Part shown: in pieces, positions 19,456 through 29,008 of the stretch | How positions within the stretch are numbered: the first letter of the stretch is position 1 | Layout of the letters: every line of letters starts with the position of its first letter | Source: JACCZR01 sp035296565 | Lineage (GTDB): Bacteria; Actinomycetota; Thermoleophilia; Solirubrobacterales; Thermoleophilaceae | NCBI GenBank assembly: GCA_035296565.1 | Contig: DATHAQ010000051.1 | Coordinates: 1 to 64,000 of the forward strand | Reading direction: 5' to 3' | Length of the DNA stretch: 64,000 bases | The notes under the pieces: model-generated | Told to the model about the DNA's origin: nothing | Database searches by the model: none | What the model saw: only the letters and a program-made list of their open reading frames with translations | Made by a program: the position numbers and the translations under genes

Positions 19456-20210
19456 CAGGGCGGCGGCCCGACGCCGGCGCGACGTAGCGCCCTCTCGCCC
19501 TGTCCGTCGAGCAGGCTCCGGATGAAGGTGCGCGCGGCCTTGCGCCGTCTGGCCCCCTTGACCACCGCCGCGCCGTAGGCGACCCGCGGGTCCAGCCGCG
19601 CGGGGAGGGAGATCGCCCTCAGCCGGCCCGACGCGGCGTCGGCGTCGCTTCGGTAGACGAACCCTGCGTCCGCCGCGCCCTGCGAGACCTTCCCGACCAC
19701 GCCCGTCACGTCGGGCTCCTCGGAGCGGACGTTGGCCAGTATCGCCTTCGCTCTCTCCGGGCCGAGGCCGGAGAGCAGCTCGCGGGTGTACTCGCCCACA
19801 GGCACCGACTCCGAGCCGATCGCGAGCTTGACCCCAGGCCGGCCGAGGTCGTCGAGCGAGGACACCTTCGCGCCATCGGCGGGCACGGCGAGCACGAGGT
19901 CGTTGCTCGCGAACACCATGGGCTCCTCGACCAGTCCCTCCTTCGCCAGGGCCTCGGGGAGCTTCGTGTTCGCCGCGGCGAAGACGTCGGGCGTGACGCC
20001 CTTGCGGATCTGCGCCGCCAGCTCGTCGGAGCCGGCGAAGGAGAAGCGCAGCTCGGCGGCGGTGTAGTCGCGCTTCAGCGCCTCGAAGGCGCCGGTCAAC
20101 GACGCGGCGGCCGAGACGGTGAGGACCGGCCGCTCGGCGCTCTTCTCATCGTCTTCGCCGCAGCCCGCCAGGGCGAGCACGATCGCGGCGGCTGCCGCGA
20201 TGGGTCTCAA
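19455..20210 (-). CDS. modA: Molybdate-binding lipoprotein
   Basis: 251 aa from TTG. The N-terminus is a lipoprotein signal with the lipobox LAGC at residues 14-17, so the mature Cys is lipid-anchored outside the cell. The mature part has ModA features: LTVSAAASLTGAFEALKRDY, FSFAGSDELAAQIRKG, and C-terminal hinge segments. It captures molybdate/tungstate for ModBC. The start overlaps the stop of the upstream regulator by 4 nt. Confidence 0.94.
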   Translation of the reverse strand: MRPIAAAAAIVLALAGCGEDDEKSAERPVLTVSAAASLTGAFEALKRDYTAAELRFSFAGSDELAAQIRKGVTPDVFAAANTKLPEALAKEGLVEEPMVFASNDLVLAVPADGAKVSSLDDLGRPGVKLAIGSESVPVGEYTRELLSGLGPERAKAILANVRSEEPDVTGVVGKVSQGAADAGFVYRSDADAASGRLRAISLPARLDPRVAYGAAVVKGARRRKAARTFIRSLLDGQGERALRRAGVGPPP

Positions 20211-20596
20211 GCGCGATCCACCATCACCGACGTCGCCTTGACGGTGGCGACGGCGGGCACGCCCGCCGCCAGGCCGAGCTCCTCGACGGCGTCGCGGGTC
20301 ACGGCGGCGGTGACCCTGTGGGGACCGGCCTCGATCTCGACCAGCGCCATCACTCCGTCGGATTCGACCGAGCGCACGACGCCGGGGAAGCGGTTGCGGG
20401 CAGACAGCGTGTCGCCGGCCTGGTGCCGGGAGGGGTGGCCGGAGAGGCGCTCCACCTCCTCGGCGGGCACTCGGCGGCGGTTGGCCGAGTCGCGCGACGT
20501 ACGCAGCTTGCCCGCGCGCTCCCAGCGGCGCAGCGTGTCGGCGCTGACACCAATCGCACGCGCGGCCTCACCCAGCGAGAGGTCTCCGGCCGTCAT
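20207..20596 (-). CDS. MerR-type HTH regulator with a molybdate-binding Mop domain
   Basis: 129 aa. Residues 5-53 are a MerR/excisionase-type winged helix (LGEAARAIGVSADTLRRWE). Residues about 62-129 are a Mop/TOBE domain (SARNRFPGVVRSVESDG, VTRDAVEELGL), the molybdate/molybdopterin-binding module of ModE and ModC. This fusion probably reports molybdate status and controls the mod operon it heads. A perfect inverted repeat abuts its start codon and is the obvious operator. It is the first gene of the four-gene unit, with ATGA/TTGA-type overlaps throughout. Confidence 0.9.
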   Translation of the reverse strand: MTAGDLSLGEAARAIGVSADTLRRWERAGKLRTSRDSANRRRVPAEEVERLSGHPSRHQAGDTLSARNRFPGVVRSVESDGVMALVEIEAGPHRVTAAVTRDAVEELGLAAGVPAVATVKATSVMVDRA

Positions 20597-20617
20597 TGCC
20601 TAAGCATTGCATAGGCA
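20597..20617. promoter_or_regulatory. Inverted repeat / candidate operator of the mod operon
   Basis: TGCCTA and TAGGCA form a perfect 6-bp inverted repeat around 9 nt. The segment also contains two imperfect direct repeats (CATTGCCTAAG at 20594-20604 and CATTGCATAGG at 20605-20615, 9 of 11 identical). It touches the ATG of the MerR-Mop regulator and lies 27 nt before the divergent hydrolase start, so it could control both. Confidence 0.55.
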
Positions 20618-20643
20618 GACTTCGAGGGGCATAGGATCCGCAC

Positions 20644-21507
20644 GTGAACGCGCACGAGGTGGTGGAACGCCACCGCAGCCTGGGCCGGCCCTTCGACGCC
20701 GGTCCTATCCGCAGTTTCGTGCGCGAGGAGGGCTCGGGCGAGCCGGTTGTCTGCCTCCACGGAGTACCCGTGTCCTGCTTCCTCTACCGGCGGATGCTGC
20801 CGGAGCTGGCCTCCCGCGGGCTGCGCGGGGTGGCCTTCGACCTCCCGGGCCTGGGCTTGGCTGACCGCGGGCCTGCCCTCGACTACACCTGGACGGGGCT
20901 CGGGCGCTTCGCAGTGGCGGCAGTCGACGCTCTGGAGCTCGACCGCTTCCACCTGGTCGTGCACGACATCGGCGGGCCGGTGGGGTTCGAGCTGGCCGCG
21001 GCCGCGCCCGCTCGCGTCCGCTCGCTGACGGTGCTCAACACCATCGCCGACCCCGACGGCTTCAAGCGGCCCTGGATGATGGAGCCGTTCGCCGTACGCG
21101 GCGTGCGGTTCGCCTGGCTGCGCACGATGACCCGCCCCAGCTGGCGCCTGCTCTACCACTTCGCCGGCGTCCGCCGCCACCGGGCGGTCCCGGCCGCCGA
21201 GATCGACGCCCACCTGCTGTTGCTCAAGCGTGTCGACGGCGGGCGCTCCTTCCTACGGGTCATGCGCGGTTTCGAGCGCACCGCCGAGAAGCGCGAGCTG
21301 TACGCCCGGGCGCTGACCGGGCCCTACCCGGTGCAGGTCGTCTGGGGGGAGCACGACCCCGCCCTGCCGCTCTCCGACCAAGGCGAGAGGGCCCGCCGGA
21401 TGGCCGGCCTCGACGAGATCCACACCGTGCCGGGCAAGCACTTCATCCCCGAGGACCAGGCCCCCGCGATCGCCGAGCGGGTAGCCGAGCTGGCGAGGTG
21501 GAGCTGA
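20644..21507 (+). CDS. Alpha/beta hydrolase (epoxide hydrolase/haloalkane dehalogenase type)
   Basis: 287 aa from GTG. The HGVP oxyanion motif is at 39-42. The nucleophile elbow reads VVHDIGG, with Asp108 rather than Ser, which places it with epoxide hydrolases and haloalkane dehalogenases. The acid Asp238 (GEHDPAL) and catalytic His266 (GKHFIPED) complete the triad, and a cap domain lies between. The substrate is unknown. It is divergent from the mod regulator, and its last 9 nt overlap the 3' end of the convergent tRNA-Ala gene. Confidence 0.88.
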   Translation: MNAHEVVERHRSLGRPFDAGPIRSFVREEGSGEPVVCLHGVPVSCFLYRRMLPELASRGLRGVAFDLPGLGLADRGPALDYTWTGLGRFAVAAVDALELDRFHLVVHDIGGPVGFELAAAAPARVRSLTVLNTIADPDGFKRPWMMEPFAVRGVRFAWLRTMTRPSWRLLYHFAGVRRHRAVPAAEIDAHLLLLKRVDGGRSFLRVMRGFERTAEKRELYARALTGPYPVQVVWGEHDPALPLSDQGERARRMAGLDEIHTVPGKHFIPEDQAPAIAERVAELARWS

Positions 21508-21571
21508 GGGGACTCGAACCCCTGACCTTTCGGCTGCCAGCCGAACGCTCTTCCAACTGAGCTACAGCCCC
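21499..21571 (-). tRNA. tRNA-Ala, anticodon GGC
   Basis: 73 nt fold as a full cloverleaf. The acceptor GGGGCTG pairs with CAGCTCC (one G-U pair). The D arm is GCTC/GAGC, the anticodon arm TTCGG-CTGGCAG-CCGAA with anticodon GGC at 21538-21536, and the T arm AGGGG-TTCGAGT-CCCCT. The discriminator is A, and CCA is not encoded. It reads GCC, a heavily used Ala codon here. It starts 14 nt after the upstream MBL gene and may be processed from that transcript. Confidence 0.97.
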
Positions 21572-21585
21572 CGCGGGGGCAAAGG

Positions 21586-22206
21586 CTACACGCCGAAGTC
21601 CGCGCTCCGGGGGTTCTCGGCGAAGTCCGAGAGGGCGGTCCGTCCGCGGCCGATGATCGGCTCGCCGTGGGCCAACAGCAGGTGATCGAAGTCGAGGGTG
21701 AGCAGCTCCTCGATCCGCTTCACGGTGTCCTGCTTGACGCGCTCGGGGTCGTCCATGAGGAAGTCGGGCTGGAAGGACAGCTCGCCGTTCCAGACCAAGA
21801 GCGCGTCGGCGAACAGCAGCAGTCCCTCACCCCGCGTGCGGATGTGAAGCACGTTGTCGTCGGGCGCGATCGTGCCCATCGGCTGGGCGGTCACGCCCGG
21901 TGCCACCTCCTCGCCGACGGCGTAGCTGCCGATCGCCCCGTCGCCCGCGAACTCGTGCATCCCCGCCTCGGGCGCGAGGATCGGGACGCCACCGAGCCCG
22001 GCGGCGAAGCCCTCGGCGTCGCGCAGGTGGTGGCGGCAGCCCAGCACGATCCGGGTGGGCGCGGGCTCGAGCTCGGGCATGCCCTCCGGCGGCTCGATCG
22101 GGTCGAAGACCGCCCCGGCGTCGGAGAGCCAGTGCGAATGCACCCGGAAGCCGATCCGGGGGTGTGGGGCGCTCCAGTGCCAGACGCCGGGCAGCAGCTC
22201 CTCCAT
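21586..22206 (-). CDS. Metallo-beta-lactamase-fold protein
   Basis: 206 aa. The overall order matches small MBL-fold hydrolases: a start with VWHWSAPHPRIGFRVHSHWL, CRHHLRDAEGF in the place of HxHxDH, and a C-terminal LLLAHGEPIIGRG. The HxHxDH motif is degenerate (HHLRD), so metal binding may be altered. Substrate unknown. It is the last protein gene of the long minus-strand run and is followed closely by tRNA-Ala. Confidence 0.75.
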   Translation of the reverse strand: MEELLPGVWHWSAPHPRIGFRVHSHWLSDAGAVFDPIEPPEGMPELEPAPTRIVLGCRHHLRDAEGFAAGLGGVPILAPEAGMHEFAGDGAIGSYAVGEEVAPGVTAQPMGTIAPDDNVLHIRTRGEGLLLFADALLVWNGELSFQPDFLMDDPERVKQDTVKRIEELLTLDFDHLLLAHGEPIIGRGRTALSDFAENPRSADFGV

Positions 22207-22215
22207 GCCGCCGCC

Positions 22216-22569
22216 CTACCCCACCGAGCGCGCGGGAACCTCGCCCCAGAGCTGTTCGAGGCGGTAGTACTCGCGCGCGTCGGGCGTGAAGATGTGGACC
22301 ACGCAGTCGAGGTAGTCGAGCAGGATCCAGCGGGCCTCCCTCTCGCCCTCAGCACGGCGGGGCAGCAGCCCATGGTCGTCCTTGAGCCCCTGGTAGACAG
22401 CGTCGCGAATGGCGCGCGCCTGGCGCTCGGTGTTGCCCGAGCAGATCACGAACCAGTCGGTGTAGGAGACGACCTCGCGCACGTCGAGCACGCGGACGTC
22501 GATCGCCTTGCGATCGGCCGCCAGCGCCGCGATCCGCTCGGCCAGCTCCGCTGACTCGCGCGTGCTCAC
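22216..22569 (-). CDS. rsfS: Ribosomal silencing factor
   Basis: 117 aa. It has the YTDWFVICSGNTERQARAI core and the ARWILLDYLDCVVHIF block typical of RsfS/Iojap. RsfS binds L14 and blocks subunit joining when nutrients are short. The start overlaps the nadD stop by 4 nt, the standard nadD-rsfS pairing. Confidence 0.96.
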   Translation of the reverse strand: MSTRESAELAERIAALAADRKAIDVRVLDVREVVSYTDWFVICSGNTERQARAIRDAVYQGLKDDHGLLPRRAEGEREARWILLDYLDCVVHIFTPDAREYYRLEQLWGEVPARSVG

Positions 22570-23179
22570 CGGGCTCCCGCCGGCGCCCGGGACCCGTACA
22601 GGCCACGGGCCGCCATCGCCTCCAGCACCGGGTCAGGCACCAGGTGGCGCAGCGGCCGCCCGGCGCGTGCCCGCTCGCGCACGAGAGTCGAGCTCACGTC
22701 GAGACGGGGCATCCCGAAGAACTCGACCGCCTCCGCCCCGGCCAGGGCGGAGAGCCGATCGCGGACGCGGTCGGCCTCGTGGTCCTCGCGCTCGGCCACC
22801 GCCACCGTGGCGAGCGCGAGCACGGTCTCGGGCTCGTGCCAGCTGGGCAGCGCCGCGGCCTGGTCGCCGCCCAACAGCAGCACCAGCTCGTCGCGGGGCG
22901 CCTGCTCTCGCCACGCCCTCAGGGTGTCTGACGTGTAGGACGGACCTGCGCGCTCGAGCTCGATCCGCGATACCTCGAGATTCTCCTCGTCGCGGGCGGC
23001 CAGCCCGCAGAGCTCGGCCCGCACCTCCGGGCCCGGGTCCTCCTCCAGCGTGCGGTGTGGCGCCTGGTTCACCGGCACCAGTACGACGTGGTCGAGGCCG
23101 AGCTGAGAGCGCGCCTCCTGTGCGCACACCAGGTGCGCGACATGGGGCGGGTTGAACGCCCCGCCGAGCAGGCCGACCC

Positions 23180-23183
<4 letters not shown>
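22566..23183 (-). CDS. nadD: Nicotinate-nucleotide adenylyltransferase
   Basis: 205 aa from GTG; the GTGA overlaps the proA stop. The nucleotidyl-transferase motif reads GGAFNPPHVAHL with the catalytic His pair, and the C-terminal SSTLVRERARAG matches the ISSTxIR motif. The enzyme converts nicotinate mononucleotide and ATP to deamido-NAD. It sits in the conserved proA-nadD-rsfS block. Confidence 0.97.
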
Positions 23184-24454
<1,271 letters not shown>

Positions 24455-24478
24455 CCAGAGGAGGGTACCGTCCCCTCG

Positions 24479-24493
24479 TGCGCTCGGAGCGCA
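24479..24493. promoter_or_regulatory. Palindrome upstream of proA
   Basis: TGCGCTC-G-GAGCGCA is a perfect 7-bp inverted repeat with a one-base centre, 24 nt before the proA start. Immediately beyond it GCCCGTCCTG occurs twice with 5 nt between (24494-24518, minus strand). It is a candidate operator or transcript-end structure; nothing else supports it. Confidence 0.3.
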
Positions 24494-24532
24494 GGACGGG
24501 CGACGACAGGACGGGCGGCGCCGCGCGGTCCG

Positions 24533-25732
24533 CTACGGCTGGAAGACGATCTTGACGGCCCCGTCCTGCTTTTTCTGGAACGTCTCGTAGGCCTGCGGCG
24601 CATCGGCCAACGGGACCTTGTGCGTGGCGAAGCTCTCGACGCCGAGCACGTCGTCGTCGTCGAGCAGGGGCAGGATGTCCTCCACCCAGCGCCATACGTT
24701 GGCCTGCCCCTGGTTGATCGTGATCTGCTTGTCGAACAGGGTCAGCATCGGCATCGGGCTGGCCATGCCGCCGTACACCCCGCTGAGCGAGATCGTCCCG
24801 CCCCTGCGGACGATGTCGATGGCCAGGTTGATCGCGCTCATGCGGTCGGCGCCGGCGGTCTTCATGATCCGCTCGGCGAGGGCGTCGGGCAGCAGGCCCG
24901 TGACCTTCTGGGCCAGCTCCCCGATCGGCGCCCCGTGGGCCTCCATACCGACGGCGTCGATGACCGCGTCGGTGCCGCGGCCGTCGGTCATCTCGCGGAC
25001 GACCTCCGCGAGGTCCTTCTCGTGGTCCTCGAGGTTCAGCACCTCGATGCCGGTCTGGCGCGCGCGCTCCAGGCGCTCGGGCACGAAGTCCACCCCGATC
25101 ACGCGGTAGCCGAGGTGCTTGGCGATCCGCGAGCTCATGTCGCCGATCGGGCCCAGGCCCAACACGGTCACGCTACCGCCGTCCGGGATGTTCGCGTACT
25201 GCACAGCCTGCCAGGACGTGGGCAGGACGTCGGAGAGGTAGAGAAAGCGGTCGTCGGGCGGCCCGTCGGGCACCTTGATCGGCAGCGTGTTGCCAAAGGG
25301 CACGCGCAGGAACTCGGCCTGCCCGCCGGGCATCTGCCCGTAGAGCTTGGTGTAGCCGAACAGCGAGGCGCCCATGCCCTGGTCGCGGTTCTGGGTGGTC
25401 TCGCACTGCGAGTTGAGCCCGTGCTCGCACATCCAGCACTGCTGGCAGGAGACGTTGAAGGGAATCACCACCCGATCGCCGGGTGAGAGCTCGGTCACCT
25501 CCGAGCCCACCTCCTCGATGACGCCCATCGGCTCGTGGCCGAGGATGTCGCCCTCCGAGAGAAACGGCCCGAGCACCTCGTAGAGGTGCAGATCCGACCC
25601 GCAGAGGCCGGTCGAGGTGATGCGGACGATCGTGTCTGTGGGCTGCTCGATCTTGGGGTCGGGAACGTCGTCGACCCTCACGTCGCGCCTGCCGTGCCAT
25701 GCCAGTGCTTTCACGGCGAGGCGACTACCCAT
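24533..25732 (-). CDS. Zinc-dependent alcohol/formaldehyde dehydrogenase-like protein
   Basis: 399 aa. It is a medium-chain dehydrogenase of the glutathione-independent formaldehyde-dehydrogenase-like branch. The catalytic zinc ligands are Cys44 and the GHE at 65-67. The structural zinc loop has Cys96, 99, 102 and 110. The Rossmann motif is VLGLGPIGD, with VIGVD further on. The long GMEAHG...GLLPDAL insert fits the branch. It probably oxidises an aldehyde or alcohol with NAD. A GTG seven codons in (VKALAWHG) is an alternative start. It lies between proB and proA and is an unusual guest there. Confidence 0.92.
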   Translation of the reverse strand: MGSRLAVKALAWHGRRDVRVDDVPDPKIEQPTDTIVRITSTGLCGSDLHLYEVLGPFLSEGDILGHEPMGVIEEVGSEVTELSPGDRVVIPFNVSCQQCWMCEHGLNSQCETTQNRDQGMGASLFGYTKLYGQMPGGQAEFLRVPFGNTLPIKVPDGPPDDRFLYLSDVLPTSWQAVQYANIPDGGSVTVLGLGPIGDMSSRIAKHLGYRVIGVDFVPERLERARQTGIEVLNLEDHEKDLAEVVREMTDGRGTDAVIDAVGMEAHGAPIGELAQKVTGLLPDALAERIMKTAGADRMSAINLAIDIVRRGGTISLSGVYGGMASPMPMLTLFDKQITINQGQANVWRWVEDILPLLDDDDVLGVESFATHKVPLADAPQAYETFQKKQDGAVKIVFQP

Positions 25733-25761
25733 TGACGGGGCGGCGAAACGAGGGCGCGTAC

Positions 25762-25804
25762 CGCCGGGAGCGCAGGCCGGGCGTAGGCCGGCCGAGCACC
25801 GCCC
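25762..25804 (-). repeat. Dispersed intergenic repeat, copy B
   Basis: Second copy of the roughly 42-nt repeat, starting about 10 nt after the proB stop and ending about 30 nt before the alcohol dehydrogenase start. It can form GGCCGG/CCGGCC around CCTACGC. About 37 of 42 positions match copy A. Confidence 0.8.
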
Positions 25805-25814
25805 GTCGATCGGC

Positions 25815-26909
25815 TCACTCGAGGACGAAGTAGTCGCGGTGCACGGCCTCGTCGACCGCGCGGGGCAACAGCGCGCGCACGTCGGCGGTCTTCATGCCCT
25901 TGATCCGCTGTAGCTCGACCGCGGAGTAGTTGACGATCCCCTTCCCAACGCCGGCGCCGCCGCCGCGGACGTCCACGGCGTCGCCGGCCTGGAAGTCCCC
26001 CTTCACCGCGGTGATCCCGACCGGCAGCAGGCTCGTGCCGCGCTCGCGCAGGGCACGCTCGGCGCCGTCGTCGACGGTGAGCACGCCGCGGCTCGGCTTG
26101 GCGTAGCGCAGCCAGAGCTTGAAGCTCGACACCCGCGGGCCGGCGGCCGGCTGGAAACGGGTCCCCGTGTGGTCGCCGCGCAGGGCCGTGGCTACCGCCT
26201 CGGCGTCGACTCCCGAGCTGACCTGGGCCGCGACCCCCGCCGCCGTCGCCATCTCGGCGGCCACCACCTTCGAGCGCATGCCCCCCGAGCCCAGCGGCGA
26301 GGAAGGCATCCCGATCTGCATCCCCTCTAGCTCGGCGAAGTCGTTGACCTCCGCCACCAGCTCGGCGCCAGGATGCGTGCGGGGGTCGGCCGTGTAGAGC
26401 CCCGCGGTGTCGGTCAGCAGCACCAGCAGGTCGGCTCCCAGCAGGATCGACAGCTGCGCCGCGAGGAGGTCGTTGTCGCCGAAGGAGATCTCGTCCGTCG
26501 TGGTGGTGTCGTTCTCGTTGACCACCGGCACCACGTTCCAGGCCAGCAGCCGCTCGAGGGTGTGGCGCGCGTTGAGGTAGTGGGTGCGCGCCGAGAGATC
26601 GAAGAAGGTCAGCAGGATCTGGGCGCTCTGCACCCCGCGCGCGTGGAGCAGATCGTCGTAGGCGCGGTACAGGTGGCCCTGGCCCACCGCCGAGGCGGCC
26701 TGGAGCTCGTCCATGGCCGAGGGCCGCATCGGCAGGCGCATCTCGCGCATGCCGCGTGCGATTGCGCCCGACGTGACGAGCACCACCGAGTCGCCCTCGT
26801 CGTGGCGTGCCGCAACCTGGTCGCAGACCAGCCGCAGCACGTCTTCGCGGACCGCGCCTACGGCGTCGGCGACGATGCTCGACCCCAGCTTGACGACGAT
26901 CTTGGCCAC
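25815..26909 (-). CDS. proB: Glutamate 5-kinase
   Basis: 364 aa. It has an N-terminal amino-acid kinase domain (IVVKLGSSIVAD, VVLVTSGAIARGM, VPVVNENDTTTTDEI, GSGGMRSKVVAAEMA) and a C-terminal PUA domain from about residue 275. It carries out the first step of proline synthesis. It heads the proline group but is split from proA by a dehydrogenase gene. About 160 bp separate it from obg, and that gap holds the obg terminator. Confidence 0.97.
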   Translation of the reverse strand: MAKIVVKLGSSIVADAVGAVREDVLRLVCDQVAARHDEGDSVVLVTSGAIARGMREMRLPMRPSAMDELQAASAVGQGHLYRAYDDLLHARGVQSAQILLTFFDLSARTHYLNARHTLERLLAWNVVPVVNENDTTTTDEISFGDNDLLAAQLSILLGADLLVLLTDTAGLYTADPRTHPGAELVAEVNDFAELEGMQIGMPSSPLGSGGMRSKVVAAEMATAAGVAAQVSSGVDAEAVATALRGDHTGTRFQPAAGPRVSSFKLWLRYAKPSRGVLTVDDGAERALRERGTSLLPVGITAVKGDFQAGDAVDVRGGGAGVGKGIVNYSAVELQRIKGMKTADVRALLPRAVDEAVHRDYFVLE

Positions 26910-26993
26910 CGGCAGACCCTACGCGGGGCCCGGGCGGCCACGGCCGGCCGCGAGCGCCGCCGGCCAGGGGCTGCTGACCGCGCCCACCTGCCG

Positions 26994-27016
26994 AAAAATG
27001 CTCCGCGCGCTGAGCA
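26994..27016 (-). terminator. Intrinsic terminator after obg
   Basis: Read on the minus strand: TGCTC and GAGCA pair around 8 nt and are followed by TTTTT. It is 53 nt downstream of the obg stop and is one of few stems here with a real T-tract. It would close the rplU-rpmA-obg transcript and make proB start from its own promoter. Confidence 0.65.
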
Positions 27017-27068
27017 ATTCTGCCAATGGCGTGCGGTCGCCCGATGGCCGAGGGGCCGGCGGCGGCGC

Positions 27069-28352
27069 TCAGCGCAGCGGGGCGCCCGGGTCCAGCTCGA
27101 AGACGGTTCCGCCGATCTCCACGTCGTCGCCGGGCTCGAACCCCGCGGCCTGAAGCGCTTTGATCACGCCGATGCCGCGCAGGCGCTCCTCGAGGTAACG
27201 CAACGCCTCCTCGTTGCCGAGATCGTGGCGGGCGAGCAGGCGCTCCACGCCCCTGCCGCTGACGCGGAACGCGCGCTCGCCGGTGCGCTCGACGCGGAAG
27301 CCGTCGTCGGAGCCCGGGCGGTAGACGCGGTGCTCGGCGTGCTCGGGCGCATCGGCCCGCGGCGCCTCGGGCACGCCGCGCAGCAGCGCCGCGCGCAGCT
27401 CAGGCAGGCCCTCTCCGGTGGCCGCCGAGGTGAGGAAGACCCCAGAGCCCACCCGCGAGCGCCAGCGCTCGGCGGCGGCCTCACCCTCCTCCTCGGGCAC
27501 CAGGTCCGCCTTGGACAGGACCAGCAGCCGCGGCAGCGAGGCCAGGCCCCCGCCGTGCTCGCGCAGCTCCGCCTCCACCGTGGCGTGGTTGACGAAGGGG
27601 TCGCTCCCGTCGGCGGGGGCGAGGTCCACCACGTGCACCAGGAGCCGGCAACGCTCCACGTGGGCGAGGAACTCGTGGCCGAGCCCGGCGCCGGCGCTGG
27701 CGCCTTCTATCAGCCCCGGGATGTCGCCCAGCACCAGCTGGCGGTCGTCGGCCTCGATCGTGCCCAACACCGGCTCGAGGGTGGTGAAGGGGTAGTCGGC
27801 AACCCGCGGCGCCGCGCGCGTCATCCGGGCCAGCAGCGACGACTTGCCAGCGTTGGGCAGCCCGACCAGCCCGGCGTCGGCCAGCAACTTCAGCCTCAGC
27901 TCGAGCCAGCCTTCCTCGCCGGGCAGGCCGTGCTCGGCAAAGCGCGGCGCCTGACGGACCGAGCCGGCGAAGCGCTTGTTGCCCTTGCCCCCCGGCCCGC
28001 CCCGGGCCACCACGGCGCGCTGGCCGGGGACGGTCAGGTCCCAGCGGGCCTCTCGCTCGGTGTCCTCGGCCACCGTGCCCGGCGGCACGGGCACCTCCAG
28101 GGTGGGCGCATTTGCCCCGTGGCGCTGGTTGCCCTCGCCGTGCCCGCCGCGCTTGGCCCGGAAATGGGCCCCGCGGCGGAAGGCCCCCAGGTCGCGTCGC
28201 GACGCGTCGCAGACCAGCACGACGTCGCCGCCACGACCGCCGTCGCCGCCGTCGGGGCCGCCCTTGGGCACGTGGGCTTCGCGGCGAAAGGAGACCGAGC
28301 CGTCGCCGCCGGCTCCGCCCTGCACCCAGATCTTCGCCCTGTCGGCGAACAC
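27069..28352 (-). CDS. obg: Obg/CgtA GTPase
   Basis: 427 aa with three parts: the glycine-rich Obg fold (KIWVQGGAGGDGSVSFRRE), a G domain (G1 GLPNAGKSSL, G3 DIPGL, G4 SKAD) and a C-terminal OCT domain after about residue 345. It takes part in large-subunit assembly and stress control. The rplU-rpmA-obg order is near universal. Confidence 0.98.
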   Translation of the reverse strand: MFADRAKIWVQGGAGGDGSVSFRREAHVPKGGPDGGDGGRGGDVVLVCDASRRDLGAFRRGAHFRAKRGGHGEGNQRHGANAPTLEVPVPPGTVAEDTEREARWDLTVPGQRAVVARGGPGGKGNKRFAGSVRQAPRFAEHGLPGEEGWLELRLKLLADAGLVGLPNAGKSSLLARMTRAAPRVADYPFTTLEPVLGTIEADDRQLVLGDIPGLIEGASAGAGLGHEFLAHVERCRLLVHVVDLAPADGSDPFVNHATVEAELREHGGGLASLPRLLVLSKADLVPEEEGEAAAERWRSRVGSGVFLTSAATGEGLPELRAALLRGVPEAPRADAPEHAEHRVYRPGSDDGFRVERTGERAFRVSGRGVERLLARHDLGNEEALRYLEERLRGIGVIKALQAAGFEPGDDVEIGGTVFELDPGAPLR

Positions 28353-28373
28353 CGCCAGGACAGTATGGGCCTT

Positions 28374-28625
28374 CTACTGGTCTAGGACCGAGATCGTGCG
28401 CCCGCGGTGGCCCTCGGCGAACTCCACGACGCCCGCGCGCTTGGCGAAGATCGTGTGATCCCGGCCGAGGCCGGCGCCGTCGCCTGCCTTGAAGCGGGTG
28501 CCGCGCTGGCGCACGATGATCTCGCCGCCGTGCACGGTCTGTCCGGCGAAGACCTTCACGCCGAGGCGCTTGGCGTTGGAGTCGCGCCCGTTGCGGGAGG
28601 AGCCGAGCCCCTTCTTATGAGCCAT
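28374..28625 (-). CDS. rpmA: 50S ribosomal protein L27
   Basis: 83 aa starting MAHKKGLGSSRNGRDSNAK, with the conserved GGEIIVRQRGTRF and GxDHTIFA blocks. The N-terminus needs no leader cleavage. The start overlaps the rplU stop by 11 nt, so expression is coupled. L27 lines the peptidyl-transferase centre. Confidence 0.98.
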   Translation of the reverse strand: MAHKKGLGSSRNGRDSNAKRLGVKVFAGQTVHGGEIIVRQRGTRFKAGDGAGLGRDHTIFAKRAGVVEFAEGHRGRTISVLDQ

Positions 28626-28980
28626 CGGAGTCTTCCGTCTTGGCCGTCTTCTTCTTGGCCGGCTTGCGGGACAGCTTCTTGATCTCGCCGATCTCCAGAC
28701 GGGTCAGCTCGGAGCGGTGGCCCTGGTGGCGCTTGTAATTGCTCTTGGGCTTGAACTTCAGCACCCGCACCTTCTCGCCCCGCTCGTGGCCGCTGACGGT
28801 GGCCTCGACCTTGACCTTCTCGAGCTCGTCGCCCTCGAAGACGGTGTTGTCCCCGTCGGCGAGCAGCAGCGGCTGGAGGGCGACCTTGGCTCCCTCGTCC
28901 TCGCGCATGCGGTCGACCACCAGGGAGTCCCCCGTCTCCACGCGGTACTGCTTGCCTCCGACCTTGACGATCGCGTACAT
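28615..28980 (-). CDS. rplU: 50S ribosomal protein L21
   Basis: 121 aa from the ATG that begins MYAIVKVGGKQYRV; an upstream open frame is unrelated. The conserved KFKPKSNYKRHQGHRSELT block is present, and a basic extension (SRKPAKKKTAKTED) follows. L21 binds 23S rRNA. Nothing like a Shine-Dalgarno sequence is visible before the ATG, and the preceding 28 nt lie just after a broken gene. Confidence 0.97.
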   Translation of the reverse strand: MYAIVKVGGKQYRVETGDSLVVDRMREDEGAKVALQPLLLADGDNTVFEGDELEKVKVEATVSGHERGEKVRVLKFKPKSNYKRHQGHRSELTRLEIGEIKKLSRKPAKKKTAKTEDSDGS

Positions 28981-29008
28981 GAGTCGAGAGAGGCTAGCGA
29001 CGCCGGCG

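Noticed and set aside
26373..28385. 670-codon plus-strand open frame over proB and obg
   Set aside because: Antisense shadow of proB and obg, and it crosses the obg terminator.
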